Below are positions 61,213-64,000 of a DNA stretch of 64,000 nucleotides, in pieces. The notes under the pieces were generated by a model, which was given only the letters and a program-made list of their open reading frames with translations, did no database searches and had not been told where the DNA came from. The translations under genes were made by a program, and so were the position numbers. The stretch's first letter is position 1; every line of letters begins with the position of its first letter. Source of the DNA: Gammaproteobacteria bacterium (GTDB taxonomy: Bacteria > Pseudomonadota > Gammaproteobacteria > Tenderiales > Tenderiaceae); assembly GCA_016200485.1 (NCBI GenBank), contig JACQEP010000024.1, positions 1-64,000 on the forward strand, read 5' to 3'.

Positions 61213-61641
61213 TTAGATGTTCAGCGGCTTGGGCTGCTGTGCGGTATGTTCATGCGTGGCGCCGGTAAAGATCTTGAGCTTGCGGAACATGGCGCGGCCC
61301 AGCGGGTTTTTCGGCAACATGCCTTTGACGGCGAGCTGCAATACGCGCTCTGGCGCACGATCCATCATCTTTTCGAAGCTGATGGCCTTCATGTTACCGA
61401 TGTAACCGGTGTGGTGATAGTAGATCTTGTCCTTGGCTTTGCGGCCAGTGACACGAATCTTGTCGACGTTGACCACGACAATGTAGTCACCGGTATCGAC
61501 GTGCGGCGTGTATTCCGCTTTGTGCTTGCCACGCAGGCGAAGGGCGATCTGGGTGGCGAGGCGACCCAAGGTTTTGCCATCGGCGTCGACGACATACCAA
61601 TCGCGCTTGACGGTGGCTTCTTTTGCACTAAACGTTTTCAT
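61213..61641 (-). CDS. rplM: 50S ribosomal protein L13
   Basis: 142 residues: [52 protein letters not shown], the YYHHTGYIG segment and [19 protein letters not shown]. The ATG at 61641 is the family start; earlier in-frame Met codons add four residues. First gene of the rplM-rpsI operon. Confidence 0.98.
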   Translation of the reverse strand: MKTFSAKEATVKRDWYVVDADGKTLGRLATQIALRLRGKHKAEYTPHVDTGDYIVVVNVDKIRVTGRKAKDKIYYHHTGYIGNMKAISFEKMMDRAPERVLQLAVKGMLPKNPLGRAMFRKLKIFTGATHEHTAQQPKPLNI

Positions 61642-61684
61642 CATGAACCCCAAAAATCAAACGAACCCTTCGGAAAGAGGCGAG

Positions 61685-61713
61685 ATTTTACACAGCCCGG
61701 CCTCAGGAAACAA
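61685..61713 (-). promoter_or_regulatory. candidate rplM promoter
   Basis: Minus strand: TTGTTT (61708-61713), a 17-bp spacer, TAAAAT (61685-61690), leaving a leader of about 38 nt before the rplM ATG. Confidence 0.5.
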
Positions 61714-61739
61714 GACCTTTGAGCACTCAAGAAGATATG

Positions 61740-61830
61740 AGTCGCCTTCGGCGACGACTTGGTGGGTTATCCACAGGACTAGGCCCCTTACAGGGGCCGT
61801 CGCGCCTCACGCCTAACCCACCCTACATTT
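61740..61830. repeat. MITE-like repeat, TAACCCACCCTACA family, second long copy
   Basis: GGTGGGTTA at the left (61761-61769) and TAACCCACCCTACA at the right (61814-61827) are inverted, with a hairpin between (GGCCCCTTACAGGGGCC). Located between the rplM promoter and the ABC permease gene. Confidence 0.65.
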
Positions 61831-61839
61831 AGATCTACA

Positions 61840-62592
61840 TTAAACCAACAGCCGCCGCTGCATCAGGCGCAGGGCGATGACGTTGGAGATCATACCGTAG
61901 GCCAGCGGTACGGCCAGATGCAACCATAAGCCATTGATTTCAGTGCCTGTCATTAGCGGCCGCACGAGGTCGACGCCGTGGGTCAGCGGCAGCAGCGAGG
62001 CGCCGGTCTGGACCCAGGGGGCGGCGCCATCGAGCGGGAAAAAGGTTCCGCTTAACAGGAACATGGGGGTTACCACTAGGGTGAAATAATAGAGGAAAAA
62101 GTCATAACCCGGGGCCAGCGAGGTGACCACCAGGGCCATGGCGCCAAAACAGCACCCGAGCAAAAAGACGATCGGCAGCACCAGCAGCGCGGTCCAGCCA
62201 TCGACCAAGCCCATGAGGGCAGCGACGATCAGGATGGCGGCGGAAGAAATGAGCGCCTTGGTTCCGGCCCAGATGATCTCGCCGATGAGGATGTCGGGCA
62301 GGCTTAAGGGGGTGGCGAGCATGGCGTCCCAGGTGAGCTGGACTTTCATGCGGGTGAAGGCGGAATACATGCACTCGAAACTGGCGGTATTCATGGCGCT
62401 GGCGCAGACGATGCCGGCGGCGAGGAAGGTGGCGTAGGACATGCCGTTCACCTCGCCGACAAAACTGCCCAGGCCGTAACCGAGGGCGAGTAAATACAGG
62501 AATGGCTCGCCGAAGTTGCCGAGCAATGAGGGTATGGCCATGGTGCGCCAGACCAGGGCGTTACGATGCCAGACGGGGTACCAGTTAAACAT
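61840..62592 (-). CDS. ABC-2 type exporter permease (NodJ family)
   Basis: 250 residues, about six membrane helices, beginning MFNWYPVWHRNALVWRTM and containing ALGYGLGSFVGEVNGMSYATFLAAGIVCASAMNTASFE, the ABC-2/NodJ pattern. Works with the ATPase gene 160 bp upstream (62753-63694). Substrate unknown; NodIJ-type systems often export lipids or oligosaccharides. Confidence 0.88.
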   Translation of the reverse strand: MFNWYPVWHRNALVWRTMAIPSLLGNFGEPFLYLLALGYGLGSFVGEVNGMSYATFLAAGIVCASAMNTASFECMYSAFTRMKVQLTWDAMLATPLSLPDILIGEIIWAGTKALISSAAILIVAALMGLVDGWTALLVLPIVFLLGCCFGAMALVVTSLAPGYDFFLYYFTLVVTPMFLLSGTFFPLDGAAPWVQTGASLLPLTHGVDLVRPLMTGTEINGLWLHLAVPLAYGMISNVIALRLMQRRLLV

Positions 62593-62622
62593 GCACCAAC
62601 TCTTTCAAAACGGCAAAAAACC

Positions 62623-62728
62623 CAACGCGGAGACGCAAAGGCGCGGAGAAAAAACCAAACGAACGAATTTTCCGGTCAAACTGATAGATTCTTCTTTGCA
62701 TCTCTGCGTCTTTGCGCCCTCTGCGTTT
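62623..62728. repeat. ACGCAAAGGCGCGGAG inverted repeat between exporter genes
   Basis: Left arm AACGCGGAGACGCAAAGGCG and right arm ATCTCTGCGTCTTTGCGCCC are inverted copies, of the same family as the pair at 48510-48694. It separates the ATPase and permease genes of one transporter. Confidence 0.65.
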
Positions 62729-62752
62729 ACAAATATTCGCTTTGTCTCTGAA

Positions 62753-63694
62753 CTAAGCATCGCGCAGCTCCTTGCCAGTGAGCTTGAGGAAGACGTCTTC
62801 CAGATTGGCGCGACGATGCAGGAAGTTCAGTCGCGGGTATTGTTGCAAGGAACGGAGCAAGGGGTGCTCGTCCTGGGCATAACAAAACACGGTTTCGCCG
62901 ACGAACTCCATGCGCTGCGTTAGGGCGCGGCCATGATCGGCGCTCCATTGTTCGACGCCGGGGCCGTAGACTTCGATCACTTGGGGTTCGATATGGGCGC
63001 GAATCAGCGACTGCGGGCCGTCCTCGACCAGGATGCGGCCGTTGTCCATGATCGCCAGGCGATCACAGAGACGCTCAGCTTCATCCATGTAATGCGTGGT
63101 GAGGATCAGCGTTTTACCGGCAGCAAGCAATTCCCGCAACCGGCGCCAGATAAGTTGCCGCGCCTGAGGATCGAGGCCGGTGGTCGGCTCATCCAGAATC
63201 AGCAAGTCTGGATCGTTGACCAGGGCGCGCGCCAGCGTCAGACGTCGTTTCATGCCGCCGGACAAGGTGCCGATGCCGGCATCGGCCTTGTGTTCAAGCG
63301 CGGCGAATTGCAGCAGTTGCGGCAGGCGTTCGGCAATCTCCTTCGCCGGAATACCGAAATAACTGCCGTAGGTGCGCAGATTTTGGGTGACAGTGAAATC
63401 GGGATCGAGATTATCGGCCTGCGGCACGACACCCAGGCGGCGATGCATGAAGCGCGCGGCGTGCGGAATCGAATAACCGAGCACATTAAGCTCGCCACTT
63501 GTCGGCGGCGTGACGCCGAGCAGCATGCGCAAGGTCGTGGTCTTGCCGGCGCCGTTCGGACCTAACAAACCGAAACATTGGCCGCGACGCACGGTGAGAT
63601 CGACATTTGCGACCACATCGCGCTCGCCGTACCGCTTGCACAAGGCGCGCGCTTCGACCACCACTTCCGTTGGCGCTGCTGACAAGGCTTCCAC
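62753..63694 (-). CDS. ABC exporter ATP-binding protein (NodI family)
   Basis: 313 residues: Walker A GPNGAGKTTTLRMLLG, signature LSGGMKRRLTLARALVNDPDLL, Walker B LLILDEPTTGLDPQARQ, switch His in LTTHYMDEAERL. C-terminal regulatory tail of the NodI/DrrA type. Its start is 2 bp after the ferredoxin stop. Confidence 0.93.
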   Translation of the reverse strand: MEALSAAPTEVVVEARALCKRYGERDVVANVDLTVRRGQCFGLLGPNGAGKTTTLRMLLGVTPPTSGELNVLGYSIPHAARFMHRRLGVVPQADNLDPDFTVTQNLRTYGSYFGIPAKEIAERLPQLLQFAALEHKADAGIGTLSGGMKRRLTLARALVNDPDLLILDEPTTGLDPQARQLIWRRLRELLAAGKTLILTTHYMDEAERLCDRLAIMDNGRILVEDGPQSLIRAHIEPQVIEVYGPGVEQWSADHGRALTQRMEFVGETVFCYAQDEHPLLRSLQQYPRLNFLHRRANLEDVFLKLTGKELRDA

Positions 63695-63696
63695 GT

Positions 63697-64000
63697 TTAG
63701 ATTTTTAACCGGTCAACCGGCTGGCCATTAACCAGATGTTGGTCGATGATGTCGTCGATATCGTCCTTATCGACATAGGTGTACCAAGTACCTTCGGGAT
63801 AAACGACCATCACCGGACCTTCATCACAGCGATCCATACATCCGGCATTGTTGACGCGCACCTGACCCTTGCCGTTAAGGTTCAGCGCTTTGACACGCTT
63901 CTTGCAGTAATCGCGCATTTCTTGCGCCTTGTGATCCTGGCAGCAGGCCTGACCGTCATCGCGCTGATTGGTGCAGAAAAAGATATGATGCTGATAATAA
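63697..64000 (-). CDS. thioredoxin-like [2Fe-2S] ferredoxin (5' end beyond window)
   Basis: The open frame enters from the right edge: YQHHIFFCTNQRDDGQACCQ, then ALNLNGKGQVRVNNAGCMDRC and EGPVMVVYPEGTWYTYVDKDDID. Cysteines in FFCTN, QACC, NAGC and DRC are the ligands of the thioredoxin-like [2Fe-2S] ferredoxins. Roughly 100 residues are visible, so only the first few codons are missing. Electron carrier of unknown partner, adjacent to the NodIJ exporter genes. Confidence 0.9.
   Translation of the reverse strand, partial: YYQHHIFFCTNQRDDGQACCQDHKAQEMRDYCKKRVKALNLNGKGQVRVNNAGCMDRCDEGPVMVVYPEGTWYTYVDKDDIDDIIDQHLVNGQPVDRLKI

Overview
The window looks like chromosomal DNA of a Gammaproteobacterium that lives by respiratory electron transfer. 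The evidence is a 16S rRNA 5' half, the block tyrS / M23 peptidase / anmK / citrate synthase / erpA / bactofilin / DUF6776 / argC, a complete System I (ccm) cytochrome c maturation operon, and rplM-rpsI. It carries at least 37 CXXCH heme-c motifs, far more than an ordinary heterotroph would have in 64 kb. The 10-gene multiheme cluster resembles, from memory, the uet (undecaheme electron transfer) cluster of the biocathode bacterium 'Candidatus Tenderia electrophaga'. The assignment to a Tenderia-like lineage is inference.

Layout. 1-1300: 16S rRNA (minus strand) with a leader holding four tandem sigma70-type promoters. 1300-12350: housekeeping and envelope genes (tyrS, M23 peptidase, anmK, citrate synthase, erpA, bactofilin, SH3 protein, TPR/NTF2 protein, L,D-transpeptidase, DUF6776, argC). 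12473-16586: first electron-transfer locus, with two tandem triheme cytochrome ORFs that are probably one hexaheme gene split at an A9 tract, a divergent pentaheme cytochrome and an NHL lipoprotein. 16577-21805: a sensor-like operon with a small cytochrome c, two beta-propeller proteins and a membrane GGDEF-EAL protein whose periplasmic sensor carries a heme-c motif. 21865-29624: TlpA-like lipoprotein and ccmABCDEFGHI. 29690-34480: accessory stretch with an FGE-like protein, an orphan lipoprotein, a RAYT transposase flanked by inverted REPs, a cupin protein plus a relic of a second copy, a Spy-like protein and MITE-like repeats. 34484-41312: MoxR/DUF58/DUF4381/BatA/BatB/BatD operon, followed by a methyltransferase.

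42101-57189 is the main feature: a minus-strand operon for an outer-membrane porin-cytochrome conduit. In transcription order it encodes a tetraheme cytochrome, a parvulin chaperone, a large beta-barrel, two triheme cytochromes, a lipoprotein with a cupredoxin-like copper motif, a third triheme cytochrome, two NHL-propeller lipoproteins and an undecaheme (11 CXXCH) cytochrome. Translationally coupled to the end are ResB, CcsA and a TPR protein, i.e. a second, System II cytochrome c assembly module. Together they encode a path for 24 hemes between periplasm and cell exterior plus its own assembly factors. The upstream flank holds an IS256 relic and a BrnTA toxin-antitoxin pair.

57300-64000: IS256 relic, BrnTA, a general porin, a small plus-strand ORF, a MntA/HepT pair with a deleted hepT, tRNA-Gln, rpsI-rplM, a NodIJ-type ABC exporter and the 3' part of a [2Fe-2S] ferredoxin gene. 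Several families of short palindromic repeats are scattered between genes; one copy sits in frame inside the DUF58 gene and another in the signal-peptide region of an NHL lipoprotein.
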